Positions 21,964-34,700 of a stretch of DNA of 64,000 nt are shown here, piece after piece (position 1 is the first letter of the stretch; every line of letters starts with the position of its first letter). This DNA comes from Aquatica leii (taxonomy: Eukaryota > Arthropoda > Insecta > Coleoptera > Lampyridae): the NCBI GenBank assembly GCA_035610365.1, contig CM069432.1, positions 222,292,532 to 222,356,531 of the forward strand, in the 5' to 3' direction. The translations under genes and the position numbers were made by a program. The notes beneath the pieces are model-generated. The model saw only the letters and a list, made by a program, of their open reading frames with translations. It did no database searches and had not been told where the DNA came from.

Positions 21964-22541
21964 AGATCCCAAAAACATAGCCTTTCTACAGTAAAACATG
22001 TTTAAGAGGAATATTCTTAATTGCTATTCTGTTCGTTTTTTAGACTTCTGTAAAAAACCAAGGATAGCTTTTGTCCTTTGCTTATTAGAGTTTCCTGCTG
22101 TTGCAGAATTTTTTTGCAAAGGTATTAGAACATAATTATTATACTAAAATAAAAATAAACATATTTTTAATTTACTCAGTATAAGCGTTTTTGTTAAAAA
22201 TATGTAAAAACTTTCTTGTCTTTTTGGCCAAACAACTTGCAGTCTTGGAAATAATCAATTTTAGAAAGAATTGCTACTTATGAATTCTTAAGCGTTGTGG
22301 TTGTGTCCCCATATTTTTGCAATTTCTCTGATCTAAAATTACATATCCATTAAATCTGAACTGAATAGTTAGGATACCAGTACAATGCTTACGGAATTAT
22401 TTGTTTGTGTATTTTTTTGAGGCGTCAAGTTCGTTTCGAGAACTTAGAGGAAATTTTATCTCAGTAAGACAAATGCTTGCATTTTGTTTGGCTAAACAAT
22501 AAAATTTTTGTTAGAATAATTCTAACATCACCTTCACATAT

Positions 22542-23465
22542 TTATAAAATGTAAAAGCTGTTTATTAAATAGTTTATAAATAATACAAAAAATGTATCGA
22601 TTAATTGAATAGATTCGCATAAAGCTAAATGGTTTTGTTCAAGTTTTGTTATTGCAGGTACAATTGACATAAAGTGAGATGCAATATTAGTTAAGTAATT
22701 TTTTAGTGTCTGATTTTTGCTTAAATTTTTGATTTTTGCAATAGGCCTAGATAATTTATTTAATTCTCTAAAGTCACTGTAGTGGCTTATTGCCGTTAGC
22801 CAAGTTTCCCAGCGTGTTGGAATATGTTGGAGCGACAAAGGTAGATTTGGTAACTTATTTCTGTAGTGTTGCACTCTAAAAGAAGCTTTCAGAAATACTT
22901 TTTTGCATTGTTACTCAATTCATTGACTTCGGTATATTCATTTTTTATACATTCTGGCACTCTATTTAAACCATGTGCTAAACATCTAATATGGATTAAG
23001 TTTTCATAAAATACTTTTAATAATAAATTTGCCTTTTTCATGTAACTTGCTGTGTCAGTTACCATTATCAAACATTTTTCTATTGGAGCAGGAAGAGGTA
23101 AATAAAAATCATTCAGGCTATCATTCACAAATTTTGCAATTATTATGTTATTTGTTTTTGACAACTCTTTGACAACTATGAGATACGAACCAGAAGTACA
23201 TTCATTATTTAGTGTTCGAATTAATAAGTAAGCTATGTATACCATATCAAATTGTCACCTATTTTAGTTTTTATTTCATTGAACATACTTGCATAATTAA
23301 TAGAAACGTATTTTGTTCTTTAAAACGCTTCACTTTTGGTATTGGTCTACTTATATGATTTTCCAGGAATGCACGAATTTTTTTTTTAAACAATGTTTAC
23401 ACTTATTAAAGCTTCACATAATTCTGCGTTGAAGTCGCTGGGTTTTAAAGATGTATTGGAAGTAG
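22542..23465 (-). pseudogene. hAT-type transposase (CGGBP1-like family) pseudogene
   Basis: Seen in order on the minus strand: DFNAELCEALISVNI near 23440, a degraded N-terminal half, then IGDNLIWYT at about 23270. From 23245 on come KELSKTNNIIIAKFVNDSL, CLIMVTDTASYMKKA, VFYENLIHIRCLAHGLNRV and VNELSNNAKK. After a one-base frameshift near 22880 it continues with FRVQHYRNKLPNLPLSL and IPTRWETWLTA. Known: a hAT-like group common in insect genomes has T-D-A-x-x-Y-M, C-L-A-H-G-L-x-R and T-R-W-x-T-W-L in this order. The first catalytic Asp region (normally after IW) is deleted, and there are stops in the N-terminal half. Ends at a stop at 22542 without the C-terminal dimerisation block. No terminal repeats found. 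Confidence 0.78.
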
Positions 23466-23599
23466 ACGCATATGTTGTCAAGAGGATTTGTTTTTGGACA
23501 CCAAATTTTATTAGGTTCTCTTTGTGTATTTAACACAAACGCAAAAGTAAAAATTTTATTTTACATTTGATAAAAAGACTTATTGCAAAAAAACGCTGA

Positions 23600-24085
23600 C
23601 TCATTATTATCTTGTTCAATTATGTAGTCCATAACAAAAAAAAAAGAAAACCGCAGCAGTTATCACAACATTTATTATCTGTCCTTGGCTATAGTATGGC
23701 ACAAGTACTCAAGTAGTTATTTTTAAGTAAGAGTATCTTGAACTAACAAAATATACTTACAGAAACTCAATATTAAACAATCGGGTTATTAATACATATT
23801 AAATTTCAAGTATTACTTTTTAAAATTTTTTTCAATTTAATATAAACCATACGTAAACCACAAAACACAAATTATTCTAGAATTCACAAAGAACTTGTAA
23901 CCATGATTTAAAATAAATGATTGGTTGTTTAATTATCTACGTAAAAGACCCGGTATTTGGATTGACGTTAATAATTTCATGTATTTTGAATTTGTTTTAA
24001 TGAATTTTAGATTGATTTTAATAAGTAATTTTACGTTTTTAAATTCAAAGTTACAATTTAAATTTGTAGATAAAGTTTTGTGTTT
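23600..24085. other. No gene recognised
   Basis: AT-rich sequence between the hAT pseudogene and a possible LTR. Some of it may be upstream hAT DNA. Confidence 0.35.
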
Positions 24086-25454
24086 TGTTACGCCGTGAAT
24101 CATCTGTTTTTGCGATTCTGTTTATAGAACTTTTTTTTTGTTTGATCAAAATTCCAGTGGTAATTTATGTTTCTCTTCTGAGATATAATCGTAATTAAAT
24201 ATATTTTCGCCGTTTATTTATTTTCAGTTGGTTCAAAAGTTCTTTGTTTTAAGTGCATTCTCAGTACAGTCGTACTTTGATTTCTTTGTGTCAATCGTTT
24301 AGATTACGTGGAAAATTAAGGCATTATCTTAATTTATTAGGCAGTTTAATTTCTTGTAATATAATATTTTGTCAATTTGACATTTTTACGTAGCAACCAA
24401 ATGCCGTGGTCAAATACTACGACTTTGACGATATTTGATCTGTTTGCCTCCTTGTCGCACTTCTTAATGAGATTGTTTTCGTTCTTGAAGTTTCGAACAC
24501 AGCCTTTGTGGAAATGGTAGTCAAATAAGTTTATATATAGACGTGCTTTTGGTAATAAGAGGGTTAGAAAGTCGGTTAACAGTCGTCAGTATGTTGTAGT
24601 AAGATAGTTAGTTGGTTTTGGGGTGGTAACCACATCCCCTTTTAGAGGAAGTAATATGCCAAACGCGTGCATTTTTAGTGCAGTTAGTGGAGTGTTACTC
24701 CAAATTCGTAGAATCTACGGTTTTAAGTAAATTTCACGCGCTTTCGGTCTATGTTTTACGTAGTGTAGAACCGTGTTTGTCGAGTGTTACGACGCGGCTA
24801 CATCTTCGCCTAGGTGGCGGCTCTTGAAAACCTCCCGTTGGTACATAGTCCTTTGGGGATACCTTCCAACGTTTCTTTCCGTATACAGCTGGTAACCCAG
24901 AATCAACCACAAGTTCTTTCCTGGAATTACGACGACAATTTAAGGTATTTATTTTGTACCGATTATTTAAATGTGGTGAAATTTTTGTAAACGCGATTGT
25001 GTTTTAAAAGCTTTAGGGTTTTAAGTAAAATCAGAAGTGTCGCGAATTAATGCATTTAACGATAATGTAATTAATAATTGATTGTCAGTATTTGTCGAAA
25101 CATTTCGTTGAAGTAAAGATTTATATTGGACGTAGCCGTGAAAATTTACTATTAAAAATTTTCATCTTGAGTTAATAATAAGACGAATTATTTCTTTTTT
25201 GTATTTAAGTAATTTTTATGTAATGCGCACCCGGTCGTGATTTAGGTAATTAAGATTTACCAGTGTTTTTATGTTTTATTGCTTTAAAATTTTGGTTTGT
25301 TTTATTTTATTTATTAAACGTTCATTTTACGTACATTTTTTGTTGTTGTTTTGTTTTGTTAATTTATACTATTATTTCTTTTTTGAGTCTTTAAATAAAT
25401 GTTAAATAGTTAAATTGTATACAAGCTTTTAATTCCGTCGGCCTCCGCGTTACA
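24086..25454 (+). mobile_element. Possible gypsy-type LTR
   Basis: Starts TGTTACG and ends GTTACA, as many Ty3/gypsy LTRs do. It contains a TATA-like TTTATATATAGACG at about 24530 and an AATAAA at about 25394, some 60 bases before the end. The middle (24550-24930) is clearly less AT-rich than the flanks. No primer-binding site follows directly; a TGGCGCCCT sequence lies at 25588-25596. No flanking duplication was found. Could instead be a promoter and first exon of an unknown host gene, since the 25455-25620 flank has donor-like GGTAAG sites. Confidence 0.35.
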
Positions 25455-25599
25455 TGAATTTTGTTTTTAAATTATTTCAGATTTTAGTGAGATACACTAT
25501 ATTAAGGTAAGTCCATTTAGAGTGTATCCTTGAGGAGCGGGCTTGTGGTAGGCAAGGCCCAGAAGTCCATTAAGGTTTACTCCTTCCTGGCGCCCTTTG

Positions 25600-27658
25600 A
25601 TTTTGACTTTATTTCTTTTTGATTTTATGTTTTCGTCAAGTTTTCCAAATCAATCACGAAATTCTGAATAGAACCCACCCCGTCTTCACTGAGCAGCGGC
25701 ATAACACCGTTTATGTTACTGTATTTCAGGTAAGTGTATTTGTTTCAACTTTGGCATGTAACAAACTCCCTAAATATCCACAGGATGTATGTGGGAATGT
25801 GTTCCTCGCACTTCTCTGCAACTTCCCTTATTATGCAGTTAAGAACACACCGGTATTTTGACCGGAAAAAAAACAATGGCTTTATTAAAAAATGTATTAA
25901 TATACTACATATTAATAAACCTTACAAGTATAAAATAATTAAATAACAATTCTTCCATATTTTCGGCATTGTAAAATTGTAAAAGTAGAGTTATAGCCTT
26001 TGTTAAATATTCTAAAACATTATTATCTTATGGTAATAAAACAAGTAATTGTTATATTATATACTTACATTTTATTTTTATTTAAAGCAAAAACTACAAT
26101 TAAAAACCTATATCAAAATTATTTTAAAGATGTGTTCTGTGCATATTTGAATTTACTGTTTCAAATTACTAATACAAATTGAGGTAAATTAAATTACAAA
26201 AAAAATTATTTCAAAAGTTTTGTTAGTTGTAAGTATCTCCTATAATTAATTTAACTCTAGAGAAACTTAAGAGTTCTTTTCAATATAAAATTAAAATATT
26301 TGTTAAAGTTATAAAATATCTCAAAGAACATCCAAATGAAAACTATTAGCTGATTCCTATAGACTATCTAACTGTCTCACAATACGATACCCAATCGAAT
26401 CCCTTGTTGATCCCAATGGGAAAATTCTAATGGGAGCAAATTGAAAGGTCATCCAGTGAAAAAGTGTGCTATATGAGTAACTGACAATTAATTTTTTCAC
26501 GTTACGGCTATGAATTTTTCATCACTATTACCAATTAGATAAACTAGCGGGAAATTTAAACACATGTCAATATATCTCGAGCTGTTTGTATATACATTAA
26601 CAAAAATTAATTATTAAAAAAAATTATTATGAGACTAATAATATTGAGAGAACTAAATTATTTTATTTAATGTCGCTACTAGTCAATTAAAAAATTATAA
26701 AAATTACTTATTACGTAGAAGTAGAATTAAGCCTAAATTAAACCAAACTGTTTCTATGTAATGTGTTTTGTTATACTTACAATAAATTATTTTTTTATTA
26801 GATATCAAAATTTTGAATAGTATTCTAAGCTTAAACTATAAACATGTAATTTTTATTTTTATGTTTTTTAGGTACTTATATATAATAAATATAAATAATC
26901 TATGATTACTGGTAATAGTAATTTGAAACTATTGTATCTAATTACATTAAGAAACATTAATTAAATGCTAACGATTTCTCTTATAAATACCATCTGTGAG
27001 TAAATGTGGTAAAGAGTCATTTGTCTTATTAATAAATTGCTACCTTTAACTTAGAAACATAAACCACTAGTTCAAGATATTCAACTTGCATAACCCAAAG
27101 TTATTATTGCTGGATCTTATACACACGATAGAAACACTTTTAAGATTTAATATTGTACTGTTTATTTAATATATTTGCATTTTGAACATACTATACTCTT
27201 ACCGTACAATAAAGTTATACACATATTTATTTATTCATTTTTTGTAAAATAATTTATACAAAAAAAAATTTCAATTAAGTTTGAAGTTGATTTGCATTAA
27301 TTACAAATATTTGTTAGCATTAATAGTTTTTAATAATTTTAATCAATCAATGATAATTTAACAAAATAAGTAAAACTAATTCTTTGTAAACTGTAAAACG
27401 TTTAATATTAATTTTTATTATATTTTAAATAAGAAAAATAACATTACTATAGTTATAAAAAATTTTTTATAAACACCAATTTTATCCAACCTAAATGAAG
27501 AAAAAATAATAATTAACAAAGTGCCGGTTTGAAAAATAATGATTGAACGACATCAACATAAAACCAGTCAAGTAAGATCAAAAAATCTATAAAAAATAAC
27601 TTTCAGCTAATCGCAGTTTTATCATAAACATTTGGATACAACTATTCAATAAACTATG
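25600..27658. other. No gene recognised
   Basis: AT-rich. Short open frames around 25619-26182 look like chance frames. Confidence 0.4.
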
Positions 27659-29418
27659 TTAACCTTTTGAGTCCGAAGTGGGATACAATTGTATCTCAAA
27701 GAATAATTTCCGTAATTTTGTTAATAATTTTGTATTATGTGAAGTAATTTTTTTTTTGTTTCTTATATTGTTTACCGTCCAACCGTCAACTAATTATTCT
27801 TTCAAATTTATTACTAAACCAAAACAGAAATTAAATAAGTGCATGGGTTACAACTGTATCCTACCCCGTACTGCACGTAACTCCCCACTACTTCATTAAT
27901 TGTTCTAGAAAGTTGCTTAGTATGCGTGTGCATAGGAACGTGAGTCTCAGTGTAAGCGGGTGTGTGCGAAGGTGTGTACGTAAATGTAATACAGCATATT
28001 AATTTAATTCAGCACAGTAATATTACGCAAAAAAAAGTCTAAATAGATTAAATTTGATCTCTCAAAGAAATCTGACAGAGAAATAGCACTGAAACGGCTA
28101 TTCAAAGCTAAGGATGGAACTAAATGGAGCAAAATACCATCAAAACCACATCGCCGATCAATTTAGAACATAGTGAATACGAAACCAGGCCTGAACGCAA
28201 AATCGGAATCTGTCAAAAACATAGTTGACTGTTTCAAGTTGTTTGTGTGTGATGAAATTGTAGACATTGTAGTAAAATGGATATAACTCCAGAAATCCTA
28301 AAAATCAAAACACCTGGATTTCAACAAATAGAGAGGAAGTGTATACTGTAATAGGTGTTCTATTTACAATGGGAACTTTAAAAGCAAAAAAAAAATTATT
28401 GAAGTTCCTTTGGACTAAAGATTCTTTGTATTCTCGACCGATATTTTTTGCCGTCATGTCCCGTGACAGAATTCAGCAACTTATTTCGTTTATAACATCT
28501 AACATCTTATAGTAGATGAACACCTTGTTGCATTTGGACGCAAGTGGCCATTTAGGATGTACATGAAATCGAAACCAGCTAAATATGGCATAAAGGTATG
28601 GGGACTTGTTGATGTTGAAACTACGTATGCAATAAATTTGCAAGTTTATCTAGCAAAGATAAATAATAAACCTGAATAGGAACAAGGAAAGCGTGTGGTA
28701 CTTGATTTGGTTTCATGTCTTAGTCGAGGTTACGCTATAACAAATGATAATTTTTTTACCAGTATTCCATTGACCAATGAACTGACTAATCGTGGCCGTA
28801 CATTATGTGGCACACTCAAGCAAAACAAAAAAGAGATTCCGCCAGCACTATTACCAACAAAAGTAAACCAGAAAAATCTTCTATCTTTGCTTTTTCTGAT
28901 AATTTATCGTTGATTTCATATGTACCTATAAAAGACAAAACAGTAATAGTCCTAAGTACAGAACATCACGACGACAAAATAGAAAATTAAAACAATGATT
29001 TTAGGCCAGACACGATAGAACATTATAACAAAACTAAAGGTGCAGTTGATACCATGGATAAGATGGTAAATGAATATTCAGTCAAAAGAGGAACACAACG
29101 ATGGCTTTTGTTATCCAGAGCTAAATAACCAACAAAAAAGAAGTTTTTTACTAGAACTAGGACGTGAATTTATAAGGCCCAATTCCGCTAAAAGACTAAA
29201 TAACAAACACCTGTCAAAAAGAATTGTGGAAGCAATTCGTATGTTAGTTGGTGCTGAAGAACCAGAATGCAAAACAGATTCTAGTTCCTTCATCTTCATC
29301 GAAAAATTTCAAGCATTGTACTATATGCCCAAAGAAGAAAGATAAAAGAACCAGAAGTGTTTGTAAGATATGCAATACATTTGTTTGTTCCACTGATTGC
29401 CTTGTGTCAAAAAAATAG
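27659..29418 (+). mobile_element. piggyBac-A element, left end to transposase 3' end
   Basis: A TTAA at 27659-27662 is followed by CCTTTTGAGTCCGAAGTG, which resembles the CCCTTTG-x-x-TCC-type inverted repeat ends of many piggyBac-like elements. A subterminal block repeats a GGxTACAA(T/C)TGTATC motif (near 27680 and 27846). A decayed transposase follows. I could not locate the right inverted repeat, so the 3' boundary given is only the coding end. Confidence 0.6.
28075..29418 (+). pseudogene. piggyBac-A transposase pseudogene
   Basis: Cut-and-paste transposase of the DDE_Tnp_1_7 family. Seen across several frames in order: REIALKRLFKAKDGTKW, then CFKLFVCDEIVDIVVKW, IGVLFTMGTLKAK and SRDRIQQLISFIT. 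VDEHLVAFG (near 28515) leads to KPAKYGIKVWGLVD and INLQVYLAKINN, then LDLVSCLSRGYAITNDNFFT (28698-28760). GTLKQNKKEIPPALLPTK, VSYVP-like and STEHHDDKI blocks lead to GAVDTMDKMV (29040-29065) and a C-terminal cysteine-rich CKICNTFVCSTDC before the TAG at 29416-29418. The three Asp positions expected for the family (VDEH, NDNFF, VDTMD) are present. At least five frame changes and stops make it inactive. Confidence 0.87.
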
Positions 29419-30651
29419 TTTGTGTCATTTGCCATGATAAAAAAATACACTACTATTTTAATATCTAAATAAATAATACCATATTTGTCTCTATATTTGT
29501 CTTTAACAAAAGTCAATCACTTTTTGCGCAGTTATAGTACCAACACGTTTGATAATCACAGAAAATCGCGTTGTAAAAAGAGTGTTAAATTTTATGAACT
29601 AAAATTGCTTTGATTAATTTTTTTCTCCATAAGTTGAACTTTAAATTGAGCAGCGCTTATCATAATTTGAAGACATTTAAAAATCACATAAATAATTTGA
29701 ATGATTTGGTTAATAATATTTTTATAAGTTTTTTTGTAACATAAACATGTTGTTTGTTGAAATAAATTTCTGAGAATGCACGTGCTTATCTTATGTACTA
29801 AGTGTGCTATGTGTTTGAAAAAGATACAAGTAGCAATTTAGGTAAAAAGATGTTTTGAACAAATTTGTTTACAAATTATCTAAGAATGTACAAATCTATT
29901 ACTTTTCAAGAGTACCTACTATTTTTTTTTAATGAACAATCGCACATTAGAAAAGTGGTGTCAAGAAACTGAAATACATGATTGTACGCTACTGTATTCT
30001 AATTGCGGCCAAAGAGGTGGTATTTTAAATAAATCCGTTCTTGCATCAATCCTCCTTTTTTAACTGGTTATAGTAGTTAATTTTAGAATAGACCCAGTCG
30101 CATCAAAATTATTTGTAAATGCACTAAACCTATTTAAATGTTATTGAATTTTTTTACGTTTTGTTAATAATAGTTTCAAATTTGATTGTATGTTTACATT
30201 ATCGGTAGTTGTTTTTCGTGGCATTATTGTATCAAATACATCAGAATAAATTACCCAAAAATAATATAATGTTATCAAATAAATAAATAAAATTAATAAA
30301 ACAATAATTACAGGAATATAATAGGAAGGAGACTTACCGACGTAAAAATTTTACAATTTCACTAATTAATTTTCTCAAATCTTCAATAATAACCTTTAAC
30401 CCGGCTCGAAGGACCAAAAAATGTTTTTATGCTAGTTTGAAATAATATGTGGACTGTATTTTAATATTAATTTAATTTTCATTTATTTACATTACGTTAC
30501 GTACGTTAAAATGCTCTACTTCTTAAAACTTAAAATTTTCAATGGTTCAAGTAAACTGGTTTTACATATACAAAATAATAACGTGCGCAAAACACAAAAA
30601 TTAAAAAATACAAACTTAAATTTACTCTGTACAGTAAACAAATGACGTGCC
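29419..30651. other. No gene recognised
   Basis: AT-rich DNA that should contain the right end of piggyBac-A. No inverted copy of CCTTTTGAGTCC was found. Confidence 0.4.
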
Positions 30652-31720
30652 CGTAACAGAAGTAATTACAGCATTTGGTCTTTTTCAAGCATACGTATAA
30701 CTTTGGACAACGAACAACGATATTTTGAAAATCTACGTTTAGTCCTACAAAAACTCCAAGACTATGGTATTGTCATAAATCCATCCAAATATGTTCTGGA
30801 ACAAGAAGAAGTTATATGCCTAAGATACCGCATCAATCAAAATGGCACTAAACCACCACGTAGCGGAATCAAGCAATCGAAGATCTAACCAAACCCGCAG
30901 TGGTTGAGCAACTTGGACGATTTTTGGGTATGGCCAATTTTTATAGACGCTTTATTCCAAAACAGCAGGTTCCTCCAAACTTTTTTTTACGTGGACCCAA
31001 GAATGAAAATAAAAAACCAATAATTTCGACAACAAAAACCGAGCATGCCGTTGTCTAGATAAAAAAAACAGTAATTATTGGTACATTAGTAGCGCACATT
31101 TCCCATAATGCACCAATTTCACTCATGGTTGACGCCAATCAGAAGTCTATAAAAAGTGTTTTTCAGCAGTTCATCGAAAGCAATTGGCAGCCAATACGAT
31201 TCTTCGCAAAAAATTGAGACTACAGCAACAAAAATACAGCAAGTACAACCGCAAACATCTAGCTGCATATGTTGCAATTTTAAACATGTTTTCGAAACGC
31301 GTAACTTCACAGTTTACACAAATTATAATCTTTTAGTTTATGCCTTCCGACGAGATCTAGAAATGTGTTCGCTTAGATAGTTCCCTAATTTAGATTACAT
31401 TGGACAGTTTACGACGGACATCCAACAGTTTGCTGGTATTGACAACGTTAGTGTGGAGACTTTATCTTATTTGAAAAGTGTTACTATTCTATTAATCAAT
31501 TATTAACAGTTCGAAAAATTGAAGAAACTAAACCGAACTCAAACATTTCCTGAGGTCAAGCACATTTGGGATGCAGTTAAAAAACCTACATTTCCCTGAG
31601 CCTTAGTTTGTGATACGTCAACAAAAGCCGTACAACCGTTCGTCTTACAACAGCTAAGGTTTGACATCTATAAGAGGTTACACTGCATAGTACAGTCGTG
31701 GTCATTGAAAATGGATTCAT
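30652..31720 (+). pseudogene. Ty3/gypsy pol remnant: RT end, RNase H, start of integrase
   Basis: Seen in order across frames: EVITAFGLF near 30660, then after a deletion RYFENLRLVLQKLQDYGIVI and NPSKYVLEQEEV (30720-30810). These are followed by VEQLGRFLGMANFYRRFIP (30902-30960), APISLMVDANQKSIKSVFQQ near 31110-31170, FTVYTNYNLLVYAFRRD, YIGQFTTDIQQF (about 31395-31435) and VCDTSTKAVQPFV (about 31608-31650). Known: gypsy RT thumb and RNase H have exactly this succession (INPSKC, FLG-x-x-x-F-Y-R-R-F, L-x-x-D-A-S, Y-T-D-H, L-x-x-I-x-x-F). The YLDD-containing palm region is deleted, and there are many stops and frameshifts. No gag and no convincing own LTRs nearby. Confidence 0.83.
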
Positions 31721-34700
31721 TCAGGTAGAAAAAAAAGAACGTGGTCACAGTCTAAGACAAAAAAATGCCGCGACTCTTATAATCTCTGAGGTAATAAACA
31801 CCACAGTATCTATGATTTGTTATTTATAAAATTTTTACAATTTTAACAATGAATAAATGAAATATTTCTATTCTTTATTTCACGAAGTATTAACTTTTAA
31901 TAAATTTATAATTATAAAAAGTGCCCAAGATGTCACAAAACAAATATGAACAACTTTATTTAACAATGACCAGGAGAATTCTTTATCAAAAGTAAACCAA
32001 AAACCAAGAACAAGTAACGCAAGTTTGAACCGTGCGCTTGCCAAACTACACCCTGAGGTAATCAATAACACTGTTTTACTAAATACAATGCCGTTTGCGA
32101 CCTAGCGTGTAACAATCTGAGATGTTTTTTTCGTATTATAAATAAAAAAATGACGTTTCCTTGACAAAAGAATATGTTTTTTGTGATAAGTAAGGATGGC
32201 GTTTGATGGGCGACTTTTGACTTCCATCACTGTCTATAAAAAAGTTTAATTAAAGAATCCGGCTGCAAGTTTTTCGAGTTTATTTTTAGCAAATGATTTT
32301 AATTCTTTGTCGAAGAAACTGGATTGGGCTTGTTTGGCAATTTTATTAACAATGAAAACTAAATACTTTTGCGCATCAGGAATCAACAACTCGAGATAAA
32401 TCGTAAACCGTAAGACATTGTTTTCTCAAAAAAAGTTATATTTAAATAATTTTTAATTAAAAAAAAATTAATTTTGAATAAAAACAATAAGTAGTATTTT
32501 TTACTTTATAAAGTATAGGTAAAGTTTCTGTGTTTTTAATTCACAAAAATTGTTGTACTTTAGGTTAGTTATTCTGGGTCATGTCACCAAAAGCTTAAAG
32601 AAATTAAGTTCGTTGCGGTGATATTTCTGGACAACAAATCAACTTCTCTGTTCACCGAACACAAATAGTTAAGTTTCTTCTAAAAAAATTGTCCTTGAGT
32701 AGATCAATGAGCGCATCTGACAGTTTCACACGATACAATTTCGCACAACCGAGACAATTTAAATTTTATAAAGCTTGTCATGAGTAAACAAGAAAGTCAT
32801 GTTGCACCGTTATTTATAAACTTGAAACCTTAATTACATATTTTACTGTTAAGAATTTCTAAAAAAAGTAATAATAGTATAACTAACCCACTAATTAGAT
32901 AAACAGTAAAACATAAAGTAATTATTTTTAAATTACGTTTTTGTTAATATTTATTGGCAATTTTTTTATATTACTGAAATACAGTAATAATGCTGTAAGC
33001 ATAAATTAAAGAGAATATATATAACTAATTTCATTCAGACTGTATATGATGTTATGACTGTTAAAATAATGACAGTAAATAACAAGGTTTAACTTCGAAT
33101 AATATGTAAAACTGAAGTATCGTGTAATACGGGTTTTAAGAACATGAGCAATACAAAAATTTTATTTAAATCTAATGGGTTTTTGTAAGAAGGGGTTTAA
33201 CTGTTTCTGTTCGGTAAACAGAGAATAGATTTGATAAAGTAAACCTGACTCCATTTATAATTTTTGTGAGTAAACACAAATGTTTTAGAGAATCAAGATT
33301 TGTTTTTAATGATCTTAATATAATATATGCGTCTGTCTAGCAAAAACGACAAAAATTTTTTACATATTGTTAGCGCTTTCAAACATTGATCTAGTTCTAA
33401 GTTTAACCAAAATTGTAGCTTTACACAATTCTAAAGAAGAAATCATTACACGTTTGAGAAGAAAAACTATTGCTTTTAACAAGAACATCACCGATGTGTT
33501 CAGTTCAACGTAAATATCTACACCTACCGTATGCTCGTCTTAAAACGTTAGAAAATCCGTAAGTTTAGATATCAATATATGTACATATATAACATAAAGT
33601 TATCTGATGAACAAAGCACACTAAACCAAAAGTATTTGTAATTTTGTTTGTGTCCAACCCCATCACATCAGAGTGAATACCCGTTTTGTAAATACCATTT
33701 AAAAATTCGTGATCATTGTTAAAAACTCATTAGCGTAGCTTCAATTTTCCGGAAAATAAAACTTTGGACATTGCTCTTACAATATAATCAATTTTCTGCA
33801 AATTGATAGCACCAGTTAGCACATTTTTGACGTAAAAATAGTCTGTTATTATGCAAAAATAATAAATAATAAAACAAATTCGCATTCTTTACCTATTTGT
33901 GATAGACATAGTATAGTTGTACCGTATGTGATTGTGTTTAAATAGTAAGTAACAAATTCTTCTGCAAAAACTAATGTTTGAGTTTACATAGACTTAATGG
34001 TACATCGTTCTTACGTAAGCAGAAATAACTATGTAATTGCAAAAACAAATTAGAATTGATAGCAAATTTTGTTGTAAAATTAGAACAACCTTCTAGAACA
34101 AATTTAGAGTGTCCTGAAAAGGTTGAAAAAAAACCATTAAACACCACATAAAGTTTCGTAATTGTCAAATTCTTTTTCCAAGTCATGATGTGAGAGATAT
34201 TTAAAGTTTAAAAATTTTAATAATAGACATATGATCAAGATGTTTTTGTAAATGCAAAGTATTGCTAACAGTATGTTACTAGGATTAAAACGTTTTTCAA
34301 GAAATAATAACTGCCTTTTTGCAGTATTCTGTCAACCACCAAGAAGACTAGCAGGTTTTATAAACGAAGTTGTCACTACAAATCACAAAACATTGTTTGT
34401 ACGCTTAGTGCTTTTTGTCACCATTGATGTAAAATTTATTCCGGTTTTCACACCTGTTTTAATTAGACATTATTTTAAATTTCATTTATATATTATCAGG
34501 AAATTTTCAAAATCGTAAACGATCTTAGATTTATTACGATTTTATTTTGTTGAGTAATCAAATTTTCTTAAAAATAACTAAGTGCTTTGAAGCTAAATAT
34601 AAATGTATAGTAGATTTTAAGTTTCGTAGAAAATCATTGAGATCAAAAATTTAAATTTTTGTATAATGTTTGAATTTTACCTTTTCTAATAACGCCACCT

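Larger units (their letters stand above)
19643..21969 (-). mobile_element. MULE-2 (Mutator-like element) with 9-bp target duplication
   Basis: CAAAAACAT occurs at 19634-19642 and again at 21970-21978. Directly inside lie long inverted arrays built from GGAAAGTTTACCGA-like units (about 19649-19821 and 21791-21963). Between them is a MULE DDE transposase frame. A 9-bp target duplication is typical of Mutator-like elements. Length is about 2.3 kb. The host sequence it entered is a Penelope-like element. Confidence 0.85.
18401..22100 (-). mobile_element. Penelope-like element (PLE) remnant, split by MULE-2
   Basis: RT C-terminal and GIY-YIG endonuclease coding signals plus a hammerhead-like motif lie at 18401-19633 on the minus strand. 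MULE-2 (19643-21969) interrupts the RT part. The sequence just beyond MULE-2 (21979 to about 22030) continues in a compatible frame (a reading that runs into FLNSKHARVKF) when the 9-bp duplication is collapsed. The 5' part of the RT is not readable and the outer boundary near 22100 is approximate. Confidence 0.6.

Noticed and set aside
29111..29516. Two open frames on the minus strand
   Set aside because: They are antisense to the C-terminal part of the piggyBac-A transposase.
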